A stretch of DNA of 50,289 nucleotides from Candidatus Auribacterota bacterium (GTDB lineage: Bacteria; Auribacterota; JAFGBW01; JAFGJP01), in assembly GCA_023144635.1 (NCBI GenBank), contig JAGLFH010000009.1:1-50289 (forward strand), written 5' to 3'. The position numbers and the translations under genes were made by a program. Positions 35,345-44,869 of the stretch are shown here, piece by piece (position 1 is the stretch's first letter; each line of letters starts with the position of its first letter). The notes under the pieces are model-generated. The model was given only the letters and a program-made list of their open reading frames with translations, was not told where the DNA came from and ran no database searches.

Positions 35345-36184
35345 AATCGCAATAATTTCTTTTTTAGCAAGTTCTGATATTTTTGTAAATTGCGCCATAT
35401 CTTGATGAAAATACTGTGCGTAATAATACTCATCTATAACTTTTTGAAACACTTTTAATGCTTGTTCAGTATTTCCTTTTTTTAATAAAATTTTACCTTT
35501 AATAAAAAAGCACATTGCAACATCATTAAGTGCCCAGTAATCAAAAGCTTTTTCTTTTGAAGCAAACGTCTTAAGTGCTTTTTGCATTTTCTTTGCTTCT
35601 TCATCATACATTTCAATACATTTAGCAATATAAATGAATGATTTTATATATTCTCCTTGAAAAAAAGAGTTTAATGCTTTTGTTCTAAGAATGAGAGATG
35701 TGCAGTTTTCAAATTCAATATCCATTTTCAGGCCAATTATTTGATCACGTGCACCATGTGCTACTTTCCAGTACCATCCAATAGGGTCCCAGCATTGTGC
35801 ATGTGGGAAATGATACATTATTTTTTCACAAAGTTTTAGGGCTTCTACCTTTTTACCTTCTTCGCGAAGTGCTCTTGCTTTAATAAAAATGCATGTAGCA
35901 ACATCATTAAGCGCCCAGAAGTCATTTGTTTTATCTTCCATCGGAAAATCATTTATTTCAAGCTGTTGCTTATTAGCGAGACTTAAGTATTTTGTGATGC
36001 ATTTATCTGCATATACGTATACATTCTCAAAATCTTTATTATCAAGTGCTAGCCATGCTTTTTTTGTTAAATTTTGTGAATGGGATGAGTTGTCATCACA
36101 AAAGATGGTATTAGTAATTGAAAGAATAAGTAAAGTGATAATAAAAAAAGGAAATATTTTATAATTTAATTTGTTTGGTTTCAT
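35336..36184 (-). CDS. Exported TPR-like protein with an internal duplication
   Basis: A 282-residue protein with a signal peptide (1-30) and two related halves. Each half has a segment on ADKCI or IAKCI followed by DFWALNDVATCIFIKA or DYWALNDVAMCFFIKG, then a helix pair and a FPHAQ or YYYAQ stretch, so the unit was duplicated within the gene. The first copy also holds CWDPIGWYWKVAHGARD, seen in TPR proteins of other anaerobes. Function is unknown to me; TPR folds usually bind other proteins. It is 35 bases downstream of cheR on the same strand and may be the last gene of the chemosensory operon. Confidence 0.8.
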   Translation of the reverse strand: MKPNKLNYKIFPFFIITLLILSITNTIFCDDNSSHSQNLTKKAWLALDNKDFENVYVYADKCITKYLSLANKQQLEINDFPMEDKTNDFWALNDVATCIFIKARALREEGKKVEALKLCEKIMYHFPHAQCWDPIGWYWKVAHGARDQIIGLKMDIEFENCTSLILRTKALNSFFQGEYIKSFIYIAKCIEMYDEEAKKMQKALKTFASKEKAFDYWALNDVAMCFFIKGKILLKKGNTEQALKVFQKVIDEYYYAQYFHQDMAQFTKISELAKKEIIAIKK

Positions 36185-36219
36185 AATAGTGTCTTTTCTG
36201 TTTAAATTAGTATTTATTT

Positions 36220-37836
36220 TTAGCTTATAAGAAGAGTTTGTGAAAGTTTATCAACAAGCTGAAGAAGTATTTTGTTAGTAAGTCCTTCAGAAAACTTTAC
36301 AGTTTCATTTTCGTCCCTTAATCTTAATAGGTTTTTAATGTTTTTAAATTGAAGCTGTGCTTTTTTCTGTTTTCCTTTATATCTGGATAAATTACCAAGG
36401 TGATAATAAGCAAGAGCAATAGAGTGGTCAATATAGACAACCTTTTCAAACATTTCAATAGCTTTATCTATTTCTTGTTTTTTGTCATGTAGAACCCCTA
36501 AAAGGTAATATGCTTCAAGAAATAGATTGTCATACCGGGTTATTTTATTAAGTTCATCAATGGCTTCATCATATTTTCCCTGATTAGCAAAGATTGTTGC
36601 TTTTCCGAAATATGCGAGAATATAAGATTCATCTTTATCTATTATTTCAGAAAATAGTATAAGTGCATTGGAGTATTCTTTTTTCTCAAAATTAAGTATT
36701 GCCTGATGATATTTTTTGTCTATTATTTGTATATTATAGAATTCTTCAGCATTAGAGGAGGCGCTTGCGTAGGTATCAATATCTTCTTTTTTATCTTCTT
36801 TTTTTATCAAGTTATTTGATGAAAAAGAAAAATCCATATTTGATGTTTCTACAGATTTTGTATCTGTTGCAAGGGTTCCAAGACTAGATTTTTTGGATAT
36901 AGATATATTTTCAAGATTAAGTTCAGGAATACTCATAAAAGGAGCTTCGTTCTTATTTTGTGTTCCTTTTGCAAGGTCTTTTTGGTATACGAAAGCATGT
37001 GGAAAATCTATAGTTATTAATTTATCGTTTATTTGCCATAATGTTTCACTGTGTCCTATAAAAAGGTATCCTTGATCAATAAGTACATCGTATAATTTAT
37101 TTATAACAAGTTTTGTTGTTTCAAGATTAAAATATATAGTTACATTTCTACAAAAAGCGATGTCGACATCTATCATTTCAGGAAGGTTAAACTCATCTTT
37201 AACCATATTATGTTGTTCAAAGCGAACAAGTTTTTTTATTTGATCATTTACAACATAAGATTTTCCAAAGCGAGTAAAATATTTTGATAGATATTCTGGA
37301 GGGCAATGTTTAACAGATCTTTTTGATGTATATTGGCCTTTTTTTGCAATTTCAAGAAAGTTTTTATTTATATCAGTTCCTAGAACAGAGATATTCCATA
37401 AAGGTGCACCGGGGATTTCTTCCATAAGCATCATGGCAAGCGTATAAACTTCTTCACCGGAAGAACAACCTGCAGACCATATTTTAATATCATTTACACC
37501 TAAAATACGTTTTCTATTTACTATTTTAGGTAATATTTCGGAACGAAGGACATCAAGTTGCGGCAGATTTCTGAAGAAGTATGTTTCTCCAATAGTTATT
37601 TCATTTATAATTTTTTTTAGCTCTAGCTTACCTTCGTAATGATTTTGCAAAAAATCATAATAATCTTCAAAAGTTGAGGTTTTACTTTTTTCTATAAGCT
37701 TTAAAAGAACACTACGTAGTTGTGCTGCGCGGCTTTCATCAAAGAAAAAGCCGAATTCACTTATAAAAAGCTGCTGAAAATTCAAAAAATACAGCTTTTT
37801 GAAATCTTCAAGAGAAATTAAAGAAGCTTCTGGCAT
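36220..37836 (-). CDS. cheR: Chemoreceptor methyltransferase CheR fused to TPR repeats
   Basis: CheR transfers methyl groups from S-adenosylmethionine to glutamates of chemoreceptors. The 538-residue product has the N-terminal helical CheR domain (about 10-75), the SAM-binding catalytic domain with IWSAGCSSGEEVYTLAMML and FCRNVTIYFN (about 80-280), a Ser/Glu-rich linker, and three or more TPR units (about 370-500). CheR-TPR fusions occur in non-flagellar systems such as Frz, Wsp and similar clusters, where the TPRs recruit partners. It is the last che gene, 9 bases after the receiver gene. Confidence 0.95.
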   Translation of the reverse strand: MPEASLISLEDFKKLYFLNFQQLFISEFGFFFDESRAAQLRSVLLKLIEKSKTSTFEDYYDFLQNHYEGKLELKKIINEITIGETYFFRNLPQLDVLRSEILPKIVNRKRILGVNDIKIWSAGCSSGEEVYTLAMMLMEEIPGAPLWNISVLGTDINKNFLEIAKKGQYTSKRSVKHCPPEYLSKYFTRFGKSYVVNDQIKKLVRFEQHNMVKDEFNLPEMIDVDIAFCRNVTIYFNLETTKLVINKLYDVLIDQGYLFIGHSETLWQINDKLITIDFPHAFVYQKDLAKGTQNKNEAPFMSIPELNLENISISKKSSLGTLATDTKSVETSNMDFSFSSNNLIKKEDKKEDIDTYASASSNAEEFYNIQIIDKKYHQAILNFEKKEYSNALILFSEIIDKDESYILAYFGKATIFANQGKYDEAIDELNKITRYDNLFLEAYYLLGVLHDKKQEIDKAIEMFEKVVYIDHSIALAYYHLGNLSRYKGKQKKAQLQFKNIKNLLRLRDENETVKFSEGLTNKILLQLVDKLSQTLLIS

Positions 37837-37845
37837 AATATTAAT

Positions 37846-38214
37846 TTATTTTTTCTGAAGTAATTGTGTGACAGCTTGAAGGATCTTATCAGGATCAAGA
37901 TCTTTTGTCATATATTCGTCAGCACCGGTTTCAAATCCTATATTTTTAGATTCTGCTCCTGCTTTTGCTGTTAGCATAAGAATTTTTATTCCTTTATACT
38001 TTTCATCAAATTTTATTAAGTTGCATACTTCATAACCGTTCATTTTAGGCAGCATTATATCAAGTATGATAAGATCAGGCATGATCTCTTTTGCAAGGTT
38101 AAGTCCTGTAATGCCGTCATTGGCTGTCATTACTTCGTGGTCGTGTGAAGCTAGTACAGTCTTGAGCAGGTCGATTATTGTAGGACTGTCATCAACAATA
38201 AGAATTTTAGCCAT
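37846..38214 (-). CDS. cheY: CheY-like single-domain response regulator
   Basis: A 122-residue receiver with D8/D9, phospho-acceptor D52 in the LIILDIMLPKMNGYE stretch and the conserved Thr and Lys of the fold. No output domain is present. It lies inside the chemosensory operon between cheW and cheR and should be phosphorylated by CheA. Its sequence (MLPKMNGYEVCNLI) is closer to PilG/PilH and DivK-like receivers than to flagellar CheY, so the pilus machinery is a plausible target; I see no FliM-type evidence. Confidence 0.95.
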   Translation of the reverse strand: MAKILIVDDSPTIIDLLKTVLASHDHEVMTANDGITGLNLAKEIMPDLIILDIMLPKMNGYEVCNLIKFDEKYKGIKILMLTAKAGAESKNIGFETGADEYMTKDLDPDKILQAVTQLLQKK

Positions 38215-38238
38215 AGTTTTTCCTCCTAAGCTATAATA

Positions 38239-38721
38239 TTATATAGTGTTAGTAATTTTCAATGTTTTCAGTTCATCAATAGAAAGTAAATTATTAATAT
38301 TAACAAGTATTATTAATCTATTGTCGTATTTTGCTATTCCTACAAGACTATGTCCTGGCAGGTGCTGATCGATGATAGAAGGTGTTATATCAATATCAGA
38401 TTTTACAATACTTACAACTTCTTTTACTTCGTCAACTATCATGCCAACGGCAGTTCCTTTGATTCTAACAATCATTATACGTGTTTTTTCATTATCTTCA
38501 GCAGAAAAATTAAATTTTTTTCTAAGATCAATACAGCATATTATATGACCTCGCAAATTTATAACACCTGCTATATATCCGGGAGAATTTGGTAATGTAA
38601 CGAATTCAACGGGCTTTATGACTTCACGTACAGAATTAATGCCTATAGCATAGCTGACATTAGAAAGTTTAAATATCACTATTTTTAGTTCTTTCTCTTT
38701 CTTTTTTCTTGAAATTTTCAT
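38239..38721 (-). CDS. cheW: CheW coupling protein (downstream copy)
   Basis: CheW couples receptors to CheA. The 160-residue product has an SH3-like double barrel with YAIGINSVREVIKPVEFVTLP, YIAGVINLRGHIICCIDLR and VGMIVDEVKEVVSI, all as in the family. This is one of two cheW genes in the operon; it has a short N-terminus with a Lys-rich start, and follows cheB by 9 bases. The two copies may serve different receptors or different parts of the array. Confidence 0.95.
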   Translation of the reverse strand: MKISRKKKEKELKIVIFKLSNVSYAIGINSVREVIKPVEFVTLPNSPGYIAGVINLRGHIICCIDLRKKFNFSAEDNEKTRIMIVRIKGTAVGMIVDEVKEVVSIVKSDIDITPSIIDQHLPGHSLVGIAKYDNRLIILVNINNLLSIDELKTLKITNTI

Positions 38722-38730
38722 AGTAAGGCC

Positions 38731-39801
38731 CTAAATTAATTTTGTTATTTCAAGTCCTATTTTACTTATTGGGTACTCTTTTTCAGAAGCTCCTGATTCC
38801 ATTGCTACTTTTGGCATACCATATACAATAGATGTTGCTTCATTTTGTGATAAAGTTCTTCCGCCTTTTTTCTTTATTTCCATAAGTCCTTCACATCCGT
38901 CAGACCCCATTCCTGTTAATATAACGCCTATAGTATTAGGTCCATAAGAATTAGCAATTGATTTTAATAGTATATTTCCTGAAGGCTTATGGCCTTTATA
39001 GGGTGGGGAGGCTAAAAGGTGAACAAGGCCGTTATGCATTACTTGAGTGTGAATATTTTCCGGGGCTACATAAATGTGTCCTGGTTGAATAAAAGTCCCA
39101 CCTGATGCCATAGAGATATTCTTATGGCTTTCACTTTGCAGCCAGTCAACTAGCCCGGAGGTGAATCCGGGAACGATATGCTGCACAATAACAACAGGGA
39201 AATCAAAGTTTTGAGGAATACCGTTTAACACATCAAGAAGAGCTCGTGGTCCACCTGTTGAAGAGACAATCCCCACTACTTTATCACCTCTTAGTTCTTC
39301 TCTTATTCTTTTTGGTGATTTTAAACCTATATCTTCAATTTTTGCTTCAGGATGTGTTATTACTCTAACTTTTGACAGCAGTTTTACTTTTTCAATAATT
39401 GTTTTTCCAAATTTATCTATATTGTCCTGTGTTTCCATAGGGCCTTTTTCAACAACATCTAAGGCACCGAATGAGATAGCTTTAAAAGCAAGGTTCATTT
39501 CTACTGTATAAAGGGATGAGCTTACAATAAGAATGGGTGTAGGTACATAAGCCATTATTTTTTTTGTCGCTTCAAATCCGTTCATAATAGGAAGATTTAT
39601 ATCCATTGTTATAAGGTCGGGTTTGAGGCTCATAGTATATTCAATGGCTTTTTTGCCGTCATTAGCGATACCTACGACATCTATGCTGTCATCCATGTTA
39701 AGTATTTTTGTTAATATCTTACAGATGAGTGGAGAGTCTTCAACTATAAGAACGCGTATTTTTTTTGCATTATTATCAGATTTATCTTGATGGGAATACA
39801 T
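38731..39801 (-). CDS. cheB: Protein-glutamate methylesterase CheB
   Basis: CheB removes methyl groups from receptors and is activated by phosphorylation. The 356-residue product has a receiver (about 15-130, D67 in DLITMDINLP) and a C-terminal esterase with the catalytic triad: S181 in SSTGGP, His in VIVQHIVPGFTSG and Asp in LTGMGSDGCEG. It is 5 bases after cheA. With CheR it gives a full adaptation pathway; CheC, CheD and CheZ are not in the window. Confidence 0.97.
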   Translation of the reverse strand: MYSHQDKSDNNAKKIRVLIVEDSPLICKILTKILNMDDSIDVVGIANDGKKAIEYTMSLKPDLITMDINLPIMNGFEATKKIMAYVPTPILIVSSSLYTVEMNLAFKAISFGALDVVEKGPMETQDNIDKFGKTIIEKVKLLSKVRVITHPEAKIEDIGLKSPKRIREELRGDKVVGIVSSTGGPRALLDVLNGIPQNFDFPVVIVQHIVPGFTSGLVDWLQSESHKNISMASGGTFIQPGHIYVAPENIHTQVMHNGLVHLLASPPYKGHKPSGNILLKSIANSYGPNTIGVILTGMGSDGCEGLMEIKKKGGRTLSQNEATSIVYGMPKVAMESGASEKEYPISKIGLEITKLI

Positions 39802-39806
39802 AATTT

Positions 39807-42311
39807 TTAACCGATTAACCTTTCTATAGCATCTATTAAATTCGATTGATCAAAAGTACTTTTAACAATATAAGCTTGTGCACCAACTTCAATACCTCTT
39901 CTTTTGTCTTCTTCTTTGTCAAGAGAGGTCACAATAATAACAGGTATATCTTTAGTATCTGAATTTTGTTTTATTGCTTTACAAAGTTCAAAACCGTTCA
40001 TTCTAGGCATTTCAATGTCACTGATAATTACATCAAATACTTCCTGTGATACTTTATTAAGAGCATCTATTCCGTCCATGGCAGTTTCTACAAAATAGCC
40101 TTCTGATTCAAGAATACTTCTTTCTAGTTCACGTGTTGTAAGAGAGTCTTCAGCAATAAGAATACGTTTTTTGTCATGACTCTTTTTCTCTGTTTTTTCT
40201 TTAACTCTTCTAAATGATGGATGCGATACTTTTGCTGAGTTTACAAGATCTACAACATCAAGTATTGCTATTACCTTTCCATTTCCAAGAACTGTTGCTC
40301 CGCTTATATTAGGTAGTTTACCTATATGGTCGCCGAGTGATTTAATAAATATTTCCTGTTCTCCGATTATTTCATCGACCATAAATCCTACGAGTTTATC
40401 CATAAGTGATACTATCACAACAGGAATAAGGTCTTTATTTTTTTTGTTTTGTTGAATAACTCTTGCTTCACCAGTATCAGGAAGGTCAAGAATTTCAGTC
40501 ATACGTACAACAGATATAGTTTTTTCTCTAACCCGTATAGCTTCTCGATTTTCAATAGAATATATTTCATTTTTCTTAACAGATATACTTTCATCTATAC
40601 TTAGTATAGGAATAGCGAATATTTCTTTATTACATCTTATAAGAAGTGCTTGAATGATGGCAATTGTCAAAGGCAGCTGAAGGCTAAAAGTAGTTCCGAT
40701 ATTTTTTTGGGTATCAATGACGATATTTCCTTTTAGTTTTTCAATATCTGTTTTTACTACGTCTAGTCCTACGCCTCGACCAGAAACATCAGTAATGATC
40801 TTTGCGGTACTGAATCCTGACATGAACACAAAATTAGTTATTTCTCTTTCGCTCATTGCTTCAAGTTCTTTTTGAGTTGAAAGTCCTTTTCTAAGTGCCG
40901 TTTCTTTAATTCTTTCAAGATCAAAACCTTTACCATCGTCTTTTATTTCAATAATAACGTTTCCGCCTTTATGGAAGGCAGAAAGTTTTATAGTCCCCAT
41001 TCTATCTTTACCAGTTGATTCTCTATCATCCGGCATTTCTATTCCATGGTCAACACTATTTCTAAGTAGGTGGATTAGAGGGCCTTTTATTGATTCAAGT
41101 ACTTTTTTATCAAGTTCCGTTTCTTCTCCTTCAATAATAAGATCTATGTCTTTTTGTTGAGAAACGGCAATATCTCTTACTAGTCTAGGCATTGCGCTGA
41201 AAATGGTTGATACAGGAAGCATTCTTATTTCTTTCATCCTAAGCTGCAGTTCATCAATAATAGGATCAAGTTGAGAAACTTCTGCAGATACATAATCAAA
41301 AAGATCATTGGATTCTTCTCTCATTTTATGAAAATTAACGTTACATTCCTGAAGAATATTTTTTATGTCATTAAAAGTGTGTAAAGCCTGAAAATGTGAG
41401 TTAGTAAGAACGGTTTGGCTTATTTCGTTAAAGTCTTTTTGGGTTGTTTTTATAAGCTTGCTTAAGCGTTTAAGAATAGCTACTTTTTGAGATGATTTGA
41501 TCTTATTTATTACCATTTCTCCCACAAGGTTGAGGAGTTTATTTATTTTATGCAGGGGTACACGGATATATTCTTCTACTTCTTGTTTTTCTCTTTTAGG
41601 TTTTGTAGCTACCTGTTTAGTTTGAGTTGATGATGAAGACGTGAGTGTTTGAGATTGCTCAGACTGCTGCTTTTTTTTTTCAGATTTTACTTTTTGGGCT
41701 TCTAGTTCTGCTTTTACCTGTTCAATAGTAGGGGCTTCATCCGGAGCAAGATAATCATCTCCGAATTCATCAGAATCTTCTTCTTCAGCCGATTCATCTA
41801 TAGAAACATCATCAATAGCCTGAATTTCCACTTTTTCTTCAGGCTGTATATCTTCTTTTACCGGTTTAGCTGTTTTTTTTTTTTCATCTTCTGAATCAGA
41901 AGATGAAACAGATCCTTCAAGACTTTTTTTTAGTATATCTTCTAGGTCTTTAATGACACTAGGGGTGTCAATACTAACGCTCAGTCCTCCTACCACTTCT
42001 TCAACTGCCGTAGAAACATGATCAAGGGATGAGAAAATATGGGTTGAGATGTCTGTTGTTAGTTTTATTTGCTTACTAACGATCTTTTCAAAGATATCTT
42101 CAATAACATGTGCGATATCTTTTATTTCATCAAACCCCATCATTCGAGCTGCACCTTTTAGGGTGTGAGCTTCCCTGAACATTTCTTCAATAAGTTCTTG
42201 ATTCTCAGGATCTTTTTCTAAATTCAGCAAACCGTTATTAAGATTTTCAATATGCTCATTAGATTCGTCTCTGAAAGTTGCTAGAAATTCAGATTTATCA
42301 AATGCCACCAT
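39807..42311 (-). CDS. cheA: Hybrid chemotaxis histidine kinase CheA with a C-terminal receiver
   Basis: CheA is the sensor kinase of the chemosensory array. The 834-residue product has P1 (1-130) with phosphorylated H49 in REAHTLKGAARM, a long Glu/Ser/Gln-rich linker (about 135-245), P3 dimerisation and P4 kinase domains (about 250-560, HLLRNSVDHGIE, DDGKGFD, GVGLDVVK), a CheW-like P5 (about 565-700) and a receiver (about 712-834, DVIISDIEMPRMNG). CheA-receiver hybrids are typical of Frz, Wsp and pilus (ChpA-like) systems rather than flagellar ones. Its start is 23 bases after the receptor gene. Confidence 0.96.
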   Translation of the reverse strand: MVAFDKSEFLATFRDESNEHIENLNNGLLNLEKDPENQELIEEMFREAHTLKGAARMMGFDEIKDIAHVIEDIFEKIVSKQIKLTTDISTHIFSSLDHVSTAVEEVVGGLSVSIDTPSVIKDLEDILKKSLEGSVSSSDSEDEKKKTAKPVKEDIQPEEKVEIQAIDDVSIDESAEEEDSDEFGDDYLAPDEAPTIEQVKAELEAQKVKSEKKKQQSEQSQTLTSSSSTQTKQVATKPKREKQEVEEYIRVPLHKINKLLNLVGEMVINKIKSSQKVAILKRLSKLIKTTQKDFNEISQTVLTNSHFQALHTFNDIKNILQECNVNFHKMREESNDLFDYVSAEVSQLDPIIDELQLRMKEIRMLPVSTIFSAMPRLVRDIAVSQQKDIDLIIEGEETELDKKVLESIKGPLIHLLRNSVDHGIEMPDDRESTGKDRMGTIKLSAFHKGGNVIIEIKDDGKGFDLERIKETALRKGLSTQKELEAMSEREITNFVFMSGFSTAKIITDVSGRGVGLDVVKTDIEKLKGNIVIDTQKNIGTTFSLQLPLTIAIIQALLIRCNKEIFAIPILSIDESISVKKNEIYSIENREAIRVREKTISVVRMTEILDLPDTGEARVIQQNKKNKDLIPVVIVSLMDKLVGFMVDEIIGEQEIFIKSLGDHIGKLPNISGATVLGNGKVIAILDVVDLVNSAKVSHPSFRRVKEKTEKKSHDKKRILIAEDSLTTRELERSILESEGYFVETAMDGIDALNKVSQEVFDVIISDIEMPRMNGFELCKAIKQNSDTKDIPVIIVTSLDKEEDKRRGIEVGAQAYIVKSTFDQSNLIDAIERLIG

Positions 42312-42334
42312 ATTATTTCCCTAATAGTTAAGTG

Positions 42335-43990
42335 TTATTCTTCTTCTAATTTAAATTCACCTATAGCTTCTTTTAGTTCTATAGCCAGCTGGCTAAGTTC
42401 GGAAGCTGAAGATGACGACTGTTTTGTAATGGAAACGAATTGTTTAGTAACTTCGTTAATACTTTCCATTGATTTAACAACTTGTTCTGAGGCTGTTTGT
42501 TGTTGTTGTGTTCCAAGAGATATTTCTTTAGCTGCATTATTTGTTTCTTGTACTAATTCCTGGATTTCTTTAATGGAGAAGCTTGTTTTCTTTACAAGGG
42601 CAGAACCTCTTTCAACACCTTTGGTTCCTTCTTCAGTTGCCATAATAGTGCTGTTTGTTTCTGTTTGAATTTCAGTAATGAGGTTTCTGATCTCTTCAGT
42701 AGCTTCACTTGATCTTTCAGCAAGCTTTTTAACTTCAGCAGCAACCACTGCAAAACCACGTCCTGCTTCACCGGCTCTAGCAGCTTCAATCGCGGCATTA
42801 AGGGCTAACAAGTTTGTTTGGTCAGAGATAGCGTCGATAATTTTTGTAATATTGCCGATCGACTGAGATTTTTCACCAAGGCCTAGAATCTTTTTAGCCA
42901 CGGTTTCAACTTTTTCTTTGGCATCTTCAATACCTTTAATAGCATCGTTAATAAGGTGTGTACCTTCTTTAGCTTTTTTAAGTGTCATATCAGCAACGTT
43001 AACAACAGCTTTAGCATTTTCGGCTATCTGGCTTGCAGTATGTGCAAGTTCTTCAACAGTAGATGTTGTTTCAGCCACAGATGAAGATTGCTCTGAAGCA
43101 CCGCTTGCCTGTTCATCTGCAGAAGCGCGTATCTGATGAGAGGCGGATGTAATCTGAAGTCCTGCTTCACGAATTTTACCAAGAAGCTTAGTAAGGTTTG
43201 ACACCATTCGGTTAAAGTTTTCAGCAAGCTGTCCAATTTCATCTTTAGTTCTAACCTGTGCACGAATAGTAAGATCACCGTTAGCAATACTTTCAGTTAC
43301 TTTTACAAGTTCACCGACAGGGCTTGTCAGAAATTTGGTAATGAAAAATGTTACAGTAATACCAACAAATAAAAATATTAAAGTTACACCTAAAATATTG
43401 AATTGGGCACGTCTAATTTCTTTATTCATTTTTTCTTTTGTAAGTCCAACTCTTGCGATACCTATTTTTTTCATTTCTCCTTTTTCTTCTGTAGCGCCTT
43501 CCTCACCGCCTGTAAGAAAATCGAGATCATCTTCTTGAGTCTCGACGCTCTCAGAAAAAATAGGCATAACAGTTTCCAGAATCTCTTTATCTTTAAAACT
43601 AAATGAATTTGATTCAAATATGTTTGATAAAGTTGCTTTTTCGTTTATTTTCCCAGGGATCTGTTCAATATCTATTGCATAGTCAGTATCATCTTTAACA
43701 GAAGACTGAATGATATTTCCTCTTTCATCGGTGATGATTGCATAGATAGTGTTAGTCTCTTTAACAACTTCGTCCAGCACTTCTTTCATCTTGTCTTTTT
43801 TTCTGATATAAACAAGATACTCGCTGTTTTTTGCAAGATTCTTAACCATTGTTTCGCCGATTTTTTCAAGAAAATCAGAATGAGTCTCCTGCTTATTCTT
43901 CAAAAAATAGATGCCAAAGGCAATGGACGTAAGAAGTAGCATAAATGCTATTAAGAGAATAAATTTTGCAAAAATACTGTTAAATTTCAT
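42335..43990 (-). CDS. Methyl-accepting chemotaxis protein
   Basis: A 551-residue transmembrane receptor. TM1 is at about residues 9-30 and TM2 at about 195-220. Between them lies a periplasmic PAS/Cache-like sensor ([15 protein letters not shown] near residue 85) with an unusual run of acidic and Gly residues near 150-170. A HAMP domain follows, starting [11 protein letters not shown]. The signalling hairpin has the conserved tip [21 protein letters not shown]. It is the only receptor in the window and sits between the first cheW and cheA. The ligand cannot be guessed from the sequence. Confidence 0.95.
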   Translation of the reverse strand: MKFNSIFAKFILLIAFMLLLTSIAFGIYFLKNKQETHSDFLEKIGETMVKNLAKNSEYLVYIRKKDKMKEVLDEVVKETNTIYAIITDERGNIIQSSVKDDTDYAIDIEQIPGKINEKATLSNIFESNSFSFKDKEILETVMPIFSESVETQEDDLDFLTGGEEGATEEKGEMKKIGIARVGLTKEKMNKEIRRAQFNILGVTLIFLFVGITVTFFITKFLTSPVGELVKVTESIANGDLTIRAQVRTKDEIGQLAENFNRMVSNLTKLLGKIREAGLQITSASHQIRASADEQASGASEQSSSVAETTSTVEELAHTASQIAENAKAVVNVADMTLKKAKEGTHLINDAIKGIEDAKEKVETVAKKILGLGEKSQSIGNITKIIDAISDQTNLLALNAAIEAARAGEAGRGFAVVAAEVKKLAERSSEATEEIRNLITEIQTETNSTIMATEEGTKGVERGSALVKKTSFSIKEIQELVQETNNAAKEISLGTQQQQTASEQVVKSMESINEVTKQFVSITKQSSSSASELSQLAIELKEAIGEFKLEEE

Positions 43991-44006
43991 AATTCTCTCC
44001 TCGTTA

Positions 44007-44606
44007 TTAGTCTGGTGAAGAAAGAACGCACTGACTGTAAATCAGTTTGTCGATGTCTAAAACGGCTACAAGTTTATCTTCAAGTTTTGCTTCACCAATA
44101 ATGTATTCACCTTTTTCTCCTTCGAGTGTAACCAGAGGGTCATCAATTGCTGATTTAGGTAGTTCTACCACTTCAGATACAGCATCAACAAGAAAACCCA
44201 GTGTTATTTTTCCGGAATCTACTACAACAACGCGTGAATCTGTTGTTATAGGGGTATCAGAAAGTCCGAATATCCTTTTTGTATTTATTACAGTAAGAAT
44301 ATTCCCTCTGAGGTTACAAATTCCGGCAATAAAACTAGGTGACGAAGGAAGATAGGTGATTTGCGGTACTTTAATAATTTCTTTTACTTTAATAATAGCA
44401 ATACCATACCATTCTTTATCTACTAAAAAATTGATAAACTGGAAAGTGTCGTCTTCATCCTTATTTATATGGTATAGGTTATCTTTTATTTCTTCTGCAG
44501 GAGCTTCTTCTAAAAAAAGCTCATTTATAAGTTGCATTGCATCTTCAAATTGCTTTGCTTTTTCTTGAGATGTTTCACCGTTAGCGGCGTTATTTTCTTC
44601 GATCAT
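44007..44606 (-). CDS. cheW: CheW coupling protein (first gene of the operon)
   Basis: The 199-residue product has an acidic, Gln/Glu-rich N-terminal extension of about 55 residues and then a complete CheW domain: [39 protein letters not shown] and [16 protein letters not shown]. The extension is longer than in the second cheW and may be a docking tail. It is the promoter-proximal gene of the chemosensory operon and lies 16 bases before the receptor gene. No clear ribosome site precedes the ATG at 44606. Confidence 0.93.
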   Translation of the reverse strand: MIEENNAANGETSQEKAKQFEDAMQLINELFLEEAPAEEIKDNLYHINKDEDDTFQFINFLVDKEWYGIAIIKVKEIIKVPQITYLPSSPSFIAGICNLRGNILTVINTKRIFGLSDTPITTDSRVVVVDSGKITLGFLVDAVSEVVELPKSAIDDPLVTLEGEKGEYIIGEAKLEDKLVAVLDIDKLIYSQCVLSSPD

Positions 44607-44650
44607 GGTATTTAAAAAAGTTTTAATTTAACTATAAAATTATCAAAATA

Positions 44651-44679
44651 AATATATCATTAGATATATAATCCGTCAA
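44651..44679 (-). promoter_or_regulatory. Putative promoter of the chemosensory operon
   Basis: On the minus strand TTGACG (complement of 44674-44679) is followed after 17 bp by TATATT (complement of 44651-44656), each with one mismatch. The transcript would start about 38 bases before cheW. The whole 263-base gap 44607-44869 holds no gene that I can see. Confidence 0.5.
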
Positions 44680-44857
44680 GATATTTTAAAGAGATTTACT
44701 TAATAATATTGTATAGTTTTAAAATTTTTTTAGTCTTAGAATTAATAGAAGACGTGATATTCAATAAATTTACAGAATTTGTTAAAGTTAAATTAGTCAC
44801 AAAAAAATAGTGTTCAACCATAAAAAATTTATTCGAAGTTTTAACGAATATTTATGA

Positions 44858-44863
44858 TATAAT
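44858..44863 (+). promoter_or_regulatory. -10 element directly upstream of ftsK (possible leaderless start)
   Basis: A perfect TATAAT ends 6 bases before the ftsK ATG at 44870, and no ribosome site is present. That spacing would put the transcription start at or next to the ATG. Confidence 0.4.
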
Positions 44864-44869
44864 CAAGTC

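Noticed and set aside
42429..43606. Several plus-strand frames opposite the chemoreceptor
   Set aside because: Antisense shadows of a strongly supported chemoreceptor gene; none has family motifs or a ribosome site.
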